From assembly GCA_944387755.1 (NCBI GenBank), contig CALXGC010000162.1:1-5978 (forward strand): 5,978 bases of DNA, read 5' to 3'. Source of the DNA: an uncultured Oscillospiraceae bacterium (GTDB taxonomy: Bacteria; Bacillota_A; Clostridia; Oscillospirales; Oscillospiraceae). Shown here piece by piece: positions 4,916 through 5,978 of the stretch (the first letter of the stretch is position 1; each line of letters begins with the position of its first letter). The translations under genes and the position numbers were made by a program. Under the pieces are notes generated by a model. The model was not told where the DNA came from, searched no databases, and saw only the letters and a list, made by a program, of their open reading frames with translations.

Positions 4916-5978
4916 ATGAAAGAGAGAAAATTTAAGCTCGGTCTGCTCCCCAAGCTCCTCATCGCCATCGTCCTGGGCATTCTGTTCGGCCAGTTCCTGC
5001 CCGTCTGGCTGTGCCGGGTCATTGTCACCGCGTCGTCCATCTTCAGCACGTTCCTGTCCTTTGTGATTCCGCTTATGATTCTCGCCTATGTCACTATGGG
5101 CATTGCCAACCTGAAGAACGGCGCGGGCAGGCTGCTGCTCATCACCGTGCTGCTGGCCTATGGGTCCACGCTGCTGGCGGGGTCGGCCTCCTATCTGGTG
5201 GCCCACAACCTGTTCCCCAGCTTTATGAGCGCCGGCGCCCTGGAGCAGATTGCCGCCACGGCGGGGAACTCCCTGGAGTCCTACTTCTCCCTGAGCATTC
5301 CGCCTTTGTTCGACACCCTGTCCGCGGTGGTGCTGGCCTTTGTGCTGGGGCTGTGCCTGTCCACCCTCCGGGGAAAGACCATCGGCGACACCCTGTACAA
5401 CGCCATGACCGACTTCTCCGGCATCATTGACCAGGTGCTCCATACGGTGATTATCCCCCTGCTGCCCCTGTATATCTGCGGCACCTTCACAAACATGACC
5501 AAGTCCGGCCAGACCTTCGCCATCCTGAGCATTCTGTGGAAGGTGTTCCTGGTGGTCATTCTCATGCACCTGACGTGCATTGTAATTCAGTTTTTGATTG
5601 CCGGCGCGGTGAGCGGAAAGAACCCCCTCCGGCTGATCCGCAATCAGATTCCCGGCTATACCACCGCCCTGGGCACCCAGTCCTCCGCGGCCACCATCCC
5701 GGTGAACCTCCAGTGCGCGGAGGCCGACGGCGTCTCCGGGGAGATCCGCAACTTTGTGGTCCCCCTGTGCGCCAACATCCACATGGCCGGCTCCATGATT
5801 ACCATCACCGCCTGCGCCACGGCGGTGTGCCTGATGAACCAGCTCCCCATCAGCCCGGCCACGGTGCTCCCCTTCATTATGACTCTGGGCATCGCCATGG
5901 TGGCCTCCCCCGGCGCCCCCGGCGGCTCCATCATGACCGCCCTGCCCTTCCTGTACATGGTCTTCGGCCCGGAGGCCG
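4916..5978 (+). CDS. Dicarboxylate/amino acid:cation symporter (DAACS/SDF family), 3' end missing
   Basis: This is a secondary transporter of the glutamate/dicarboxylate:cation symporter family, an inner-membrane protein that imports an amino acid or dicarboxylate with Na+ or H+. The reading frame stays open to the window edge, giving 354 residues of an expected 400-430. ATG 4916 is fixed by a perfect AAGGAGG (4900-4906, 9-base spacer). Several hydrophobic segments are visible, starting with TM1 at about 10-30. Re-entrant loop HP1 contains QSSAATIP (255-262), the family's serine-rich motif. TM7 reads NIHMAGS (287-293) where glutamate/aspartate members have NMDGT, so the sodium-binding Asp is absent. 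HP2 has SPGAPGGS (331-338). TM8, which holds the substrate-determining Asp and Arg positions, is beyond the window, so substrate cannot be assigned. The TM7 form resembles what I recall of the serine/threonine transporter SstT (NMAGA) more than GltP-type carriers. The divergent LysR-type gene probably regulates it. Confidence 0.93.
   Translation, partial: MKERKFKLGLLPKLLIAIVLGILFGQFLPVWLCRVIVTASSIFSTFLSFVIPLMILAYVTMGIANLKNGAGRLLLITVLLAYGSTLLAGSASYLVAHNLFPSFMSAGALEQIAATAGNSLESYFSLSIPPLFDTLSAVVLAFVLGLCLSTLRGKTIGDTLYNAMTDFSGIIDQVLHTVIIPLLPLYICGTFTNMTKSGQTFAILSILWKVFLVVILMHLTCIVIQFLIAGAVSGKNPLRLIRNQIPGYTTALGTQSSAATIPVNLQCAEADGVSGEIRNFVVPLCANIHMAGSMITITACATAVCLMNQLPISPATVLPFIMTLGIAMVASPGAPGGSIMTALPFLYMVFGPEA

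Noticed and set aside
4874..5782. A 302-codon minus-strand frame opposite the symporter
   Set aside because: The opposite strand encodes a clear membrane transporter with a perfect ribosome binding site and promoter. This translation is Gln/Gly/His-rich with no domain.
1..5978. Mobile element, prophage, CRISPR or defence system
   Set aside because: No transposase, integrase, spaced direct repeats or terminal inverted repeats were seen on either strand. All long reading frames are explained by housekeeping, regulator or transporter genes.

Overview
The window looks like chromosomal DNA from a high-GC member of the Clostridia, most plausibly the Oscillospiraceae (Flavonifractor/Lawsonibacter-like gut anaerobes). 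The clues are strongly GC-biased third codon positions, a Bacillus/Clostridium-type long SRP RNA directly upstream of dnaX, a YbaB/EbfC protein with a Gly/Met-rich N-terminus, and an archaeal-type prolyl-tRNA synthetase. The taxon is inferred from gene content and style, not from a search.

Layout. Positions 1 to about 191 hold the 3' part of the SRP RNA (S domain plus the returning strand of the long arm); its 5' Alu part lies before the window. Three genes then read rightwards with short gaps and good ribosome binding sites: dnaX (253-1887, clamp-loader gamma/tau subunit), ybaB/ebfC (1953-2300, nucleoid-associated protein) and proS (2345-3787, prolyl-tRNA synthetase without the bacterial insertion-type editing domain). 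They form a probable operon that ends at a strong hairpin terminator (3810-3843). The usual Firmicutes order continues from dnaX-ybaB to recR; here proS takes that place.

Beyond the terminator is a regulator/transporter pair. A LysR-type regulator gene (3869-4747) reads leftwards and converges on proS, sharing the symmetrical terminator. Divergent from it, a dicarboxylate/amino acid:cation symporter gene (4916 to the window edge, 3' end missing) reads rightwards. The 168-bp gap between them is AT-rich in its middle. It carries a near-consensus sigma-A promoter for the symporter (TTGACT, 17 bp, TATACT) and a T-N11-A dyad centred near -67, where LysR-type regulators usually bind. The simplest reading is that the regulator controls uptake of a small organic anion or amino acid, but the substrate cannot be read from the sequence.

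Most of this is housekeeping DNA. I see no mobile element, CRISPR array, tRNA, phage gene or defence system, and no convincing new system. The points worth a second look are the changed dnaX-ybaB-proS gene order, the symporter with a non-canonical TM7 motif, and the structured leaders and operator region around the LysR/symporter pair.
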